A DNA stretch of 64,000 bases, taken from CAJCJE01 sp036494465. Its GTDB lineage: Bacteria > Actinomycetota > Actinomycetes > Mycobacteriales > Pseudonocardiaceae. A model generated the notes under the pieces. That model was not told the origin of the DNA. It did not search any database and saw nothing but the letters and a program-made list of their open reading frames with translations. The translations under genes were made by a program, and so were the position numbers. Shown here one piece after another: positions 26,083 to 34,680 of this stretch. Location: contig DASXOJ010000181.1 in NCBI GenBank assembly GCA_036494465.1, positions 1 through 64,000 on the forward strand, given 5' to 3'. Positions within the stretch are counted from its first letter, which is position 1. Every line of letters starts with the position of its first letter.

Positions 26083-26687
26083 GGTCGGTCGGCGCGGGTC
26101 GCCCGGTCGAACAGCGCGACCACTTCCGCGGTGAACGCGGCCATGTCCGCGTCCGGGTTGATGGCGAACTCCAGGCTGGCGGCGTCGATGGCCTGACGGA
26201 TCAGGACCGCGACGACATGCGGATCGAACTCGCCGAACTCACCGTTGCGCTGGCCATCGGCGAGCAACTCCTCGATGCCCTCGACGGTCGTAGTGGTGAG
26301 CCGGGTGCGGGCAGGCAGCGACCGCATCATGTTCCAGGTTTCCAGCGCGGCCAACGCCTGCGTGCGGTGCGCGGGGATGAACCCGATCACGATCTCCAGC
26401 GCCACCCTGAGCTTGTCGCGTGCGGTGTGCTCGGCGGCGAGGCGTTCCGGCACTCCTTCGATGCTCGCCGTGCCGACCGCGGTGAGTACCTGTTCGACCA
26501 GTTCGTCCTTGTTGGCGAAGTGGTAGAGCACCACGCTCTTGGCCACGCCAGCCCGCTGCGCGATCCGGGCCAGCGACGCCTGGGCGAACCCCTCTTCGGC
26601 GATGACCTCGATCGCGCAGTCCACCAATTGCCGTCGCCGGGCCTCGTCCGCGAACGTTCGACCGCCCGGACTGTTGCTCGCCCGCAC
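26079..26687 (-). CDS. TetR-family regulator
   Basis: A 202-residue repressor. The N-terminal helix-turn-helix is clear (LVDCAIEVIAEEGFAQASLA, then AGVAKSVVLYHFANKDELV). The C-terminal part is all-helical ligand-binding sequence. It lies 3 bp after the end of the P450 gene on the same strand and is probably its operon partner, so it may control the P450 or the divergent genes. Start GTG 26687. Confidence 0.88.
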   Translation of the reverse strand: MRASNSPGGRTFADEARRRQLVDCAIEVIAEEGFAQASLARIAQRAGVAKSVVLYHFANKDELVEQVLTAVGTASIEGVPERLAAEHTARDKLRVALEIVIGFIPAHRTQALAALETWNMMRSLPARTRLTTTTVEGIEELLADGQRNGEFGEFDPHVVAVLIRQAIDAASLEFAINPDADMAAFTAEVVALFDRATRADRP

Positions 26688-26690
26688 GGT

Positions 26691-27836
26691 CTAATCGTCT
26701 ACGGTCACCGTGACCGCGTCAAAACGCCACGCCCCCGGGTCGGGCACGCGGTGTGCGGCGACCGTGAACGTGCCGAACCGGCGGAGGAACGCGCCGAGCG
26801 CGACCTGGACCTGAACACGAGCGAGGGCGGCACCGAGGCAGTAGTGCGGGCCGTGCGCGTAGCCGAGGTGTGCCGGTTCGCTGGTCGGGCGACGCAGGTC
26901 GAGGCGCTCGGGGTCGGTGAACACGCGCGGATCGCGGTTCGCACAAGCCAGCGCGGCGAGCACCGGTTCGCCCTTCGCGATCGGCACGCCGCCGATCTCC
27001 AGGTCCTGCTGGGCGAAGCGGGGCAGGCTCAGCAGTTGCGGACCGCACCAACGGGTCAACTCCTCGACCGTGCGCGGCAGCAGGCTCTCGTCCGCGCGCA
27101 ACGCGGCGAGCTGGTCGGGGTGGCGGGCGAGGGCGTCGAGTGCGTTGCCGATGAGGTGGGTCGGCACCTGACCGGCCAGGACGAGATGCCAGACCAGCGT
27201 GATCAACTCGTCGGCGTCGGCCTGTCCGCCGATGAGGTCGGCCAGCAGGTCCGTGCCAGGCTGGTGGCGCTCGATGACCGCTGCCGCATCGCGGATGATC
27301 GCGGGCACGGCTTTGGTGAACGTGGCGCCGTTGCCGGTCGCGATGGCGAGACCGTATTCGCGCCAGGCGCCCCGGTCCGAGTTCGGGATGCCGACGAGTT
27401 CGCAGATCACGTCGATCGGTAACGGGCGGGCGAACTCCGTGAGCAGATCGACCTCACCGGTGAGCTTCTCCAGCAGTGCGTCGACGATGCGGGCGATGCG
27501 CGGCCGAAGGCGCTCGGCGCGACGGGCGGTGAACGCGGGCGAGGCGAGCCGCCGCAGGCGAGCGTGTTCGGCGCCATCCATGCCCTGCATGGTGCGCAGG
27601 TACTTCCGGCAGTGTTCTGGCACGTCCAGCCGCAGGTAGGTCTGGTCGGTGAGGTGCAGCCGGGGGTCGGTCAGCATCGCTTTCGCGTCGTCGTAGCGGG
27701 TGACCGCCCACATCGAGCCGAAACCCGGTGTCACCAGACGCGCGACGGGTCCGCGTTCGCGGGCTCGGCCGTAGGCGGTGAACGGGTCGGTCAGCACCTC
27801 GGGGTCGGACAGGTCGATGTCCGGGACGTCGATCAT
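26691..27836 (-). CDS. Cytochrome P450 with atypical I-helix
   Basis: A 381-residue soluble class I P450. The heme loop HGPHYCLGAALAR with the Cys ligand and the ExxR helix (EELTRW) are intact. The I-helix oxygen-activation motif, normally AG[HG][DE]T[TS], reads AGQVPT: the acidic residue is Val and the first Thr is Pro. P450s with such changes may use other proton routes or catalyse unusual reactions. It is divergent from a large TetR-type regulator and followed by a second TetR gene. Redox partners are not in the window. Confidence 0.92.
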   Translation of the reverse strand: MIDVPDIDLSDPEVLTDPFTAYGRARERGPVARLVTPGFGSMWAVTRYDDAKAMLTDPRLHLTDQTYLRLDVPEHCRKYLRTMQGMDGAEHARLRRLASPAFTARRAERLRPRIARIVDALLEKLTGEVDLLTEFARPLPIDVICELVGIPNSDRGAWREYGLAIATGNGATFTKAVPAIIRDAAAVIERHQPGTDLLADLIGGQADADELITLVWHLVLAGQVPTHLIGNALDALARHPDQLAALRADESLLPRTVEELTRWCGPQLLSLPRFAQQDLEIGGVPIAKGEPVLAALACANRDPRVFTDPERLDLRRPTSEPAHLGYAHGPHYCLGAALARVQVQVALGAFLRRFGTFTVAAHRVPDPGAWRFDAVTVTVDD

Positions 27837-27852
27837 GCGCGCTCCATCCAGA

Positions 27853-27890
27853 TGGCAACATCATATGTTCATATCATCTGAGTGATGCCA
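27853..27890. promoter_or_regulatory. Dyad in the P450/TetR intergenic region
   Basis: The 67-bp gap between the divergent P450 and TetR genes is AT-rich and contains TGGCA (27853-27857) and TGCCA (27886-27890) as outer arms around the palindrome CATATG (27862-27867). It is the obvious place for the TetR operator and both promoters; the exact site is uncertain. Confidence 0.35.
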
Positions 27891-27903
27891 GTATCCTAGC
27901 GCG

Positions 27904-28956
27904 ATGGCTCGACTCAGCAGAGCGGAACTCCAGGAACACAACCGCGCCAAGGTGCTCACCGCGGCACGAGCCGAGTTCACCGAACGCGGCTTCCGGGACG
28001 CCAAGATCGATCAGATCGCCGAGCGCGCCGAGCTCACCAGGGGCGCGGTCTACTCGAACTTCCCCAGCAAGCGAGCCCTGTATTTCGGGGTACTGGGGCA
28101 GGCCGCCGAGGAAGCCGCGACCCCCGAATACCCGCCGACCGCGATGACCGCGACCGGCGCGCTGGCCGACTTCGCCCGCGCCTGGCTGGCCCGCCTCCCG
28201 CTGTCCACCGACGACCTGCGCAGCGCCAGTCGACTCGACCGCGATTTGCTGCCGGAGATCATGGCCGACGCGCACACGGCTCAACCGTTCGCGCAGCTGA
28301 CCAGCCTCAACGCGATCGTGCTCGGACTGTGCCTGGAGCGGCTGCGTCCGTCTCCCCGGATGGTGCGAGTAGCCGAACTGGCGTTGACGACGTTGCACGG
28401 CACGAGCCAACTGGCGGCTGCCGCGCCTGGGTTCGGTGAGCCGTTCGCGGTGGTCAGCGCCTGCGCCCAGCTCGCGGCGCTCGACCTCGACGACCGATGG
28501 CAGCCCGCGTATCTGCCGCACGTCTCCCCCGCCCGTCCGGCCGACCAGCCGTGGACCGCACCCCCGGCGACTGACGCGCTGCGCGCCGAACCCGCGCGGC
28601 TCGACCGAGACGGCGTCGTCGCGGTGCTCGGTCTGCATCGACTGGTCGCCATCGAGGAGGCACTCCGCGCCGCGCCGCCCGACGCCGAGGTCACCGCCGT
28701 TCTGGTCACCGGCGATCCTGGTGAACTCGGTCCGCTCGCGCGGCTCGCGATCACCGGGTTGCGCGGCTGTCTGAGCGCGGCGGTTGCCCGGTCGGACTGG
28801 CCGCGACTGCGGATCGTCCTGGACGAGTCAGTGGCAGCGGCGGCGGGCGTGTCCGCGGTCAGCGACGCGACCGAGAGCGCGGTGCGGATCAGTGGCGGCC
28901 GGATCGTCGCGCGCGCCGACGGCTACGGCGCGTGTCACGCGGCGGCGTCGGCATAG
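27904..28956 (+). CDS. TetR-family regulator with extended C-terminal domain
   Basis: A 350-residue protein, far longer than the usual ~200. Residues 12-60 are a TetR helix-turn-helix (VLTAARAEFTERGFRDAKID, then LTRGAVYSNFPSKRALYF). Residues 60-185 look like the usual helical ligand domain. Residues 190-350 form an extra alpha/beta region (VVAVLGLHRLVAIEEAL, VTAVLVTGDPGELGPLARLA) of no family I recognise, perhaps a second ligand-binding module. It is divergent from the P450 and probably controls it. Confidence 0.85.
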   Translation: MARLSRAELQEHNRAKVLTAARAEFTERGFRDAKIDQIAERAELTRGAVYSNFPSKRALYFGVLGQAAEEAATPEYPPTAMTATGALADFARAWLARLPLSTDDLRSASRLDRDLLPEIMADAHTAQPFAQLTSLNAIVLGLCLERLRPSPRMVRVAELALTTLHGTSQLAAAAPGFGEPFAVVSACAQLAALDLDDRWQPAYLPHVSPARPADQPWTAPPATDALRAEPARLDRDGVVAVLGLHRLVAIEEALRAAPPDAEVTAVLVTGDPGELGPLARLAITGLRGCLSAAVARSDWPRLRIVLDESVAAAAGVSAVSDATESAVRISGGRIVARADGYGACHAAASA

Positions 28957-29249
28957 GTCGGCGCGGCCGGGAGCTGCTGGACGGCTCGCACCAGTGGCAG
29001 CGGCGCACCTTCGCCGAGCTCATCGCGACCTGGTTCGCGGCGGACCGGCAGCGCTTCGCCGGCTACCTGCTGCGCGTCGCGACCGAGCTCGACCTCGCCC
29101 GAAACTGTGGAGTACATTCATGTTCGGCGGTTGCCGGCCGCCCCTGGGTCCGCGGGCAGGGCTACAAGCTCACCGGTTTCAATCACCTTCTGACGGCTGT
29201 CTTTCCTGCCCGATGACGCGGACCCACGGGCGCCGAGGGAAGGACTGCC
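28957..29249. other. 293-bp stretch with a possible gene remnant
   Basis: An open plus-strand frame (28932-29216) contains GRRGRELLDGSHQWQRRTFA and DRQRFAGYLLRVATELDLAR, which have protein-like composition, but no family is recognisable and the frame overlaps the end of the TetR gene. It may be a decayed gene. The last 30 bp hold the ribosome binding site of the next gene. Confidence 0.3.
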
Positions 29250-30707
29250 TTGTCCGATCAATCGCGTCAGCTGCCCGACACCCCGAACCTCCGGTTCCTC
29301 AAAGTCGAGGCGAAGCGTCGCCTCGCCGCCGGTGAGTTCGCCAATCTGCACGACGCCCAACTGGCCATCGCCCGCGAGCACGGGTTCTCCAGTTGGACCG
29401 CGCTCAAGATCGCGGTCGATGGCGAGCAGAGTCCGGCGCTGCACCATGTTCGCTGGCTGGTCAGCCGGTTCGCGCAGGCTCGTCGTCCGGAGTGGACGGC
29501 GCCGGACGAGTCCGAGATCCGCGCGCATTTCCACGACCGGTTCCTGGCCGCGGTGCCACTGGAGAAGTTGGTCACGAATCTGCGTGCGGTCGCCGTGCCC
29601 GAGCCTGCCGAGTTGGTGATCACGCACGCCGGCGCGGCGGGCGTGCGCGCGCAACTCGGTGACGTGCGCATCGAAGCGGCCGCCGAGGCGGAGCCGCCAC
29701 ACCGGTTCGCGGCGCTACGGCTCTACCCGGTCGGCAACCGGGTCACCGATCAGCGCGTCGCCGATCCGGTGACCGTGACCGAAGGCGAGGCGCCCGCGCG
29801 GGCACTCGAACTGGCCGCCGAGTCGCTGACCGACGTGGGCCTGCCCGGATTGGTGCTGGCCAGCGGTTCCTGGGGGCTCGCCAGGGGCTGGGCCGATCTG
29901 GAAACCGGTGAGCAGCTGCGCGTCGAGCACCGGTTCCCGGCATACGGCATCACCAAGTTGATCACCTCGACCGTGGTGTTGCGGCTGATCGCGGAGGGCC
30001 GGATCGAGTTGGACGCACCGGCCAACGCGTATCTGCGCTCGATGCGGCTGTCCGATGACGAGGTGACGGTTCGCGAAATCCTGACCCATACGGGCGGCGT
30101 GGTCAGCCCGACCGAACAGTTCGCCGAGCGCGTGCCGGAGCGAGTCGCGCTGGGCGCGGTGGTCGAGCGCGGGACGTTCGCGCCGAGCAACGGTGGCTTC
30201 GCGGTGCTCGGTCAGCTCATCGCGGACGTCACCGGTTCGTCGTACCCGGACGCGGCCGACGCGCTTGTGCTGGCGCCGCTCGGCATGCGTGACTCGTCGT
30301 TCCCGGTGAGCTGGCCGACGGCCGGCGCGATCCACGGCCACCACCTGGCCGACGATGGCTCGTTCGAGCCCACTCCTCCGCTGGTGTCGATCCTGCCCGC
30401 GGCCGGCGGGCTGTGGACGACCGCCGCCGACCTGGTGCGGTTCGGCAACGGCTGGTCGGCGCTGCTGCCGACCGAACTGGCGCAGGACGCGGTGCGACCA
30501 CACGCAGCCCAGCGCGCGGCAGGCGCCGACGTCGGGCTCGGCTGGTTGTGCAACACGTCAGCGGGCGTGTACGGGCACGCTGGCGCCGGTCAGGGCGTCG
30601 CGACCTCGCTGATCGTGCGCGCGGACAGCGGTGCGGTGACGGTCGCGCTGACGAACCGGCTGGTGCCGGTCGAGCCGATCAACGCGCGGCTGAACCGGCC
30701 CGCCTGA
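29250..30707 (+). CDS. Beta-lactamase/PBP-fold protein without catalytic serine
   Basis: A 485-residue protein from TTG 29250 (AAGGA at 5-nt spacing). Residues 8-55 are a small helical module (LRFLKVEAKRRLAAGEF, DAQLAIAREHGFSSWTALK) often found in front of other domains. Residues 185-480 have the class C beta-lactamase/esterase fold. The SxxK motif reads G233-I-T-K236, so the nucleophilic Ser is Gly; the YxN motif reads P312-S-N314; only the third motif, H443-A-G, is kept. Such a protein cannot acylate substrates in the known way and may be a binding or regulatory protein. No signal peptide is present. Confidence 0.82.
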   Translation: MSDQSRQLPDTPNLRFLKVEAKRRLAAGEFANLHDAQLAIAREHGFSSWTALKIAVDGEQSPALHHVRWLVSRFAQARRPEWTAPDESEIRAHFHDRFLAAVPLEKLVTNLRAVAVPEPAELVITHAGAAGVRAQLGDVRIEAAAEAEPPHRFAALRLYPVGNRVTDQRVADPVTVTEGEAPARALELAAESLTDVGLPGLVLASGSWGLARGWADLETGEQLRVEHRFPAYGITKLITSTVVLRLIAEGRIELDAPANAYLRSMRLSDDEVTVREILTHTGGVVSPTEQFAERVPERVALGAVVERGTFAPSNGGFAVLGQLIADVTGSSYPDAADALVLAPLGMRDSSFPVSWPTAGAIHGHHLADDGSFEPTPPLVSILPAAGGLWTTAADLVRFGNGWSALLPTELAQDAVRPHAAQRAAGADVGLGWLCNTSAGVYGHAGAGQGVATSLIVRADSGAVTVALTNRLVPVEPINARLNRPA

Positions 30708-30722
30708 GGTGTGGGAACCGGG

Positions 30723-31754
30723 CTAGGGGGTCGGCCAGTCTGGTTCGGCCGGCCAGCCCGGTTCCTGCCGGTTTTCGCCTTCGTTGGCTGGTTGCGGACC
30801 GCGCTGCGGCACCGTGGCCGGGCGCGGGAGCCGCTGGCTCGGGCGCAGCGGGCGCTCGCCGGCACGCTGGGCCGGCGCACCGTTCCGCTGCGGGGTCTCG
30901 GCGCCACTGCTGTTGGCGGCGCCGTTGATGCGGGTGGCGCCGGTGCCGTTGGCGCGGGCGGGATGGTCGGCGGGCGCGCCATTTGTGCGAGGTGCGGCGC
31001 CATTGCGCTCGGCGGCGACGCTGCGGGACGCGGCGCCATTCCGCTCAGCGGGCACACCATTCGTGCGGGTGGCGCCGTTGCGCTCGGCGGGCATGCCGTC
31101 CATGCGGGTGGCGCCGTTGCGGTCAGCGGGCACACCGTTCGGGCGAGTAGCGCCATTGCGCTCGGCAGGCACGCCATTGGTCCGAGTAGCGCCGTTGCGC
31201 TCGGCGGAAGCGCCGTTCATGTGGGTCGGGGTGGCGCCGGTTACTCGGGTTCGTTCCGCCGGGGTGCCGTTGGTGCGGGTCGCGCCGTTGCGGGCGGGAG
31301 GGCCGCCGAGGCGCGCGGCGATACGCCCGGAATCGGGGTCGCTGTCGCCGTTCGTCCCGTTCGCGGCAGGCTCGGCGACGGCGCGCCACTGACCCGTGGA
31401 GGGCCAGGCGTGGTCGCGGCGCGGCTCGGAGCGGGGCTCGGCGAACCTGCGGGCCGGGCTGACCTTGCGGGTCTCGGTGGCGGGCGGGGTCCGGCGCGGC
31501 GCGGGCTCGCTGCTGGGCCGGGCCGACTTCGACTCCTCGCGCAGTTCCGCCATGGAGACCTGCACGGTCTGGGCCGCAGCCAGGCGCGCGGCAGCGGCCG
31601 CGCGGGCCTTCTTCTTCTGGCGGCTGCGCACCGCGAGTATCCCGATCAGGACCACGGCCACCGCGGCCGCGATGGTGATCGGCACACCGACGGTGCCGAA
31701 CAAGCTCAGGGATGGCTGCGGGGCGCCTGCTGCGAGTGACGAGCCGTTCGGCAT
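30723..31754 (-). CDS. Membrane-anchored protein with 13-residue repeats
   Basis: A 343-residue protein. One membrane helix (about 21-42, VGVPITIAAAVAVVLIGILA) is followed by a basic stretch (RSRQKKKARAAAAARLAA) and a long low-complexity tail rich in Arg, Asn, Gly, Pro and Ala. From residue 154 on, the tail consists of variants of a 13-residue unit, AERNGATRTNGVP, in at least eight copies; four consecutive copies (184-235) keep exact register. The tail carries positive charge and is predicted cytoplasmic by the positive-inside rule. No family is recognised; it could bind nucleic acid or membranes. Confidence 0.78.
   Translation of the reverse strand: MPNGSSLAAGAPQPSLSLFGTVGVPITIAAAVAVVLIGILAVRSRQKKKARAAAAARLAAAQTVQVSMAELREESKSARPSSEPAPRRTPPATETRKVSPARRFAEPRSEPRRDHAWPSTGQWRAVAEPAANGTNGDSDPDSGRIAARLGGPPARNGATRTNGTPAERTRVTGATPTHMNGASAERNGATRTNGVPAERNGATRPNGVPADRNGATRMDGMPAERNGATRTNGVPAERNGAASRSVAAERNGAAPRTNGAPADHPARANGTGATRINGAANSSGAETPQRNGAPAQRAGERPLRPSQRLPRPATVPQRGPQPANEGENRQEPGWPAEPDWPTP
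31050..31205 (-). repeat. 39-bp tandem repeats, four in-register copies
   Basis: Four consecutive 39-bp units encode AERNGATRTNGVP and close variants. More divergent copies extend the array from 30966 to 31295. The length divisible by three and the residue-conserving changes indicate selection on the encoded repeat. Confidence 0.8.
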
Positions 31755-31957
31755 GACCGGGCCTCCTCATCGGGCGACGACGTTTCGGGTTCAACAGTTA
31801 CATCGCGCCCAACCGCTGACAGGTGACATCCTGCCACTCCGCGCGCGCAACGCCACGATCGCCATCGATCCTGGACGAGACTACCCATCCCGTTCACAAG
31901 TCATTCGCGCGGAATGGCGCAGTGGGCCGATCACTGTTGATTTGTCACCCGTTGGTG

Positions 31958-32677
31958 TCAGCGGGTGAAGTCGCCTACCAGCACTTCTGGCTTGTCCCGC
32001 TTGGCATATCGGTCCCAGAAGTGCTCGGCATAGGTGTCCGGGTGGATCACCTCACCGCGAAATTCCGAACCCAGTGCGCCCAGGACGAACTGGTGCGGCA
32101 CGCTTCCCTCGATCAGCGCGCCGATGTTGACCGCGCCCACGTAGACGCCGCTGCCTGCGAGTTCGCTGTTCAGGTTGAGGAAGTAGTTGCGCAGCGCGGC
32201 TTGTGCCATCCCGATGTTGCCCATTCGGGACTTCGGATGAATACCGGATTGCCCGGCAGTGAACAGAATCGCTCCGTCGCGGCGCGCGATCATGCCTGGT
32301 AGCACGGCATGAACGAGCGTGATCGCCGGAATCAGGAACTGATCCAGAATCGATTGGAGATTGCCGGGGTCTACGTCCAAAACGGACACAATGCCTCCGC
32401 CGGCGTTACCGCCGCCGGGACTGAACTCGGCGACGTCGATCTGCCCGAAGTGGGCGGTGATCTCGTCGACCACCTCGGCGAGTCGCGCGAGGTCGGTGAG
32501 ATCGGCGGTGAAACCGGCGGCGTCGATGCCCTCCTGCGCGAGTTCGGCGACGAGCGCGTCCAGGTTCGGCCTGGTCCTGGCGATCAACGCGATACGGAAG
32601 CCGTCCCGGCCGAAGCGGCGGGCCAGCGAGCGACCGAGGCCGGGACCGGCGCCGAAGATGGCGAGAGTTCTGGACAA
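31958..32677 (-). CDS. Atypical short-chain dehydrogenase/reductase-fold protein
   Basis: A 239-residue Rossmann-fold protein from TTG 32677 (AGGAG at 6-nt spacing). The cofactor loop GAGPGLGR (9-16) and the adenine-site region (FTADLTDLARL) are intact. The catalytic YxxxK is missing: the corresponding segment reads GNIGMAQAALRNYF, with Ile and Gln in place of Tyr and Lys, and the preceding Ser position is in ILFTAGQSG. It therefore resembles atypical SDRs whose chemistry is unknown, possibly NAD(P)-binding sensors. A promoter and an inverted repeat lie directly upstream. Confidence 0.85.
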   Translation of the reverse strand: MSRTLAIFGAGPGLGRSLARRFGRDGFRIALIARTRPNLDALVAELAQEGIDAAGFTADLTDLARLAEVVDEITAHFGQIDVAEFSPGGGNAGGGIVSVLDVDPGNLQSILDQFLIPAITLVHAVLPGMIARRDGAILFTAGQSGIHPKSRMGNIGMAQAALRNYFLNLNSELAGSGVYVGAVNIGALIEGSVPHQFVLGALGSEFRGEVIHPDTYAEHFWDRYAKRDKPEVLVGDFTR

Positions 32678-32686
32678 AGCGGACTC

Positions 32687-32738
32687 CTAAGTTGAGGGTC
32701 GACTCAGGATATCCATGTTGAGGATCTCGTCAACTTAG
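32687..32738. promoter_or_regulatory. Promoter inside an inverted repeat before the SDR gene
   Basis: Perfect 9-bp arms CTAAGTTGA (32687-32695) and TCAACTTAG (32730-32738) frame a minus-strand promoter: -35 TTGACG (complement of 32728-32733), 16-bp spacer, -10 TATCCT (complement of 32706-32711). A repressor bound at both arms would cover the promoter. The right arm includes the stop codon of the HD-Pnk gene. Confidence 0.55.
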
Positions 32739-33842
32739 CAAGTGGCCCAGGTGAGGGTGTGCGCCTCGGTCAGGTCCGGCGCCTCCCAGCGCCGGATCAG
32801 CCGGTCGAGCACTGCCGACGGCACCGGCTCCGACCTGGCTCGATTGCGCCCGCGCAGGGTCTGCGACGCAGTCTCGACCGCGACCAGGTCAACCCGGCCG
32901 TGGTAGTCCGCGACCAGTCCGATGCACCGCTCGCGCAACTGGCGAGAGATATTCGTCGCATTCCACACGAACGATCTACCGGCGCGCAGGTGCTCGCGGG
33001 CGCGCTGGTAGGCGGCAGCCACGACGACGCGCTGGTCGCCGGTCGGGGCGACACCGAGTTCGGCGCGCACCGCGTCCAGGCTGACCACCGGATCGTCCGG
33101 TCGGTTGGCCGCGATCCAGGTGTCCTTGCCCGCGCCCGGCAGGCCGGACAGCACGGTCGCGGTGAGCCGGGTGTCGTCGTACGCGGCGTAGTCCGGGTCG
33201 CGGCCGGGCGTGCGGAAGTACCAGAACCGCGCGTGATCGGACGGGAACGCGCGCGGACCGTCCACGCAGCCCAGGTCGGCGCAGAACTCGCGGAACAGCG
33301 CGATGTTCTCCAAGACCTCGTCGGCGTCCGCGCAGATCCGGCCGAGAATGTCGGCGGTGGCGAGGATCGCCAGGTCGGCGTTGCTCGCGACCAGGCTGAC
33401 CCGGAACACGATCCCCTCCAGGTCGGGTCGCTCCAACGCCCAGAACGGCACCTGGTGGTAGCGGATCAGCGCGGCCACGTGCTCCCGCCAGGCAACCGGC
33501 GCGCCCAACTCCCACAGCACCCGGCGTGCGATCAGTTCGCCGCCCCGCGAATGGCCGCCCGCAGTGATCCGGCCGTCCGGTTCGTGCCGCGTGCAGTCCG
33601 GTTTGGCCACGTCGTGCAGGAGCACGGCGGCGAACAGGCGAACCCGCTCGCCGACCGGACGGGCGCGCCACTCCGGCAACGCGGCGAGCGCCTCGCACGC
33701 CATCCGGGTGTGCGTTGCCACGTCGCCCTCGGCGTGGTGGATCGCGTCCTGCGGCACGCCGGCCATCCTGCGCACCCAGTCGAACTCGGCGGTGAGGTCC
33801 GGCCATGGCACCGTCCACATCGGAGGCGAGGGGCAGAGTCGC

Positions 33843-33856
<14 letters not shown>
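32735..33856 (-). CDS. HD-Pnk: HD phosphoesterase fused to polynucleotide kinase
   Basis: A 373-residue two-domain protein. The N-terminal domain (40-215) is an HD phosphohydrolase with H49, H81-D82 (LLHDVAKP) and H102 (GGHSRGG). The C-terminal domain is a P-loop kinase with Walker A SGLPGAGKDTW (237-247) and FVWNATNIS, RCIGLVADYHGRV and a TLRGRNRAR lid. This is the layout of bacterial HD-Pnk enzymes, which heal 2',3'-cyclic phosphate and 5'-OH ends before sealing. It overlaps the RNA ligase gene by 14 bp, so healing and sealing activities are co-expressed. Substrate (RNA or DNA) is inferred from the ligase. Confidence 0.9.
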
Positions 33857-34628
<772 letters not shown>

Positions 34629-34636
34629 GCGTGCAG

Positions 34637-34654
34637 TTGTAGTCGCGACAACAA
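34637..34654. promoter_or_regulatory. Near-perfect palindrome upstream of the RNA ligase gene
   Basis: TTGTAGTCGCGACAACAA has complementary arms with one mismatched pair (A41/A50 of 346xx) and the core GTCGCGAC. It lies 9-26 bp before the start of the RNA ligase gene, a position suited to a repressor. No regulator gene is adjacent. Confidence 0.5.
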
Positions 34655-34680
34655 CCCCGGCGCTACCGATTTTTGCCCTG

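Noticed and set aside
30966..31295. Repeat array as a CRISPR
   Set aside because: The 39-bp units are contiguous, without spacers, and lie in frame in a coding sequence.
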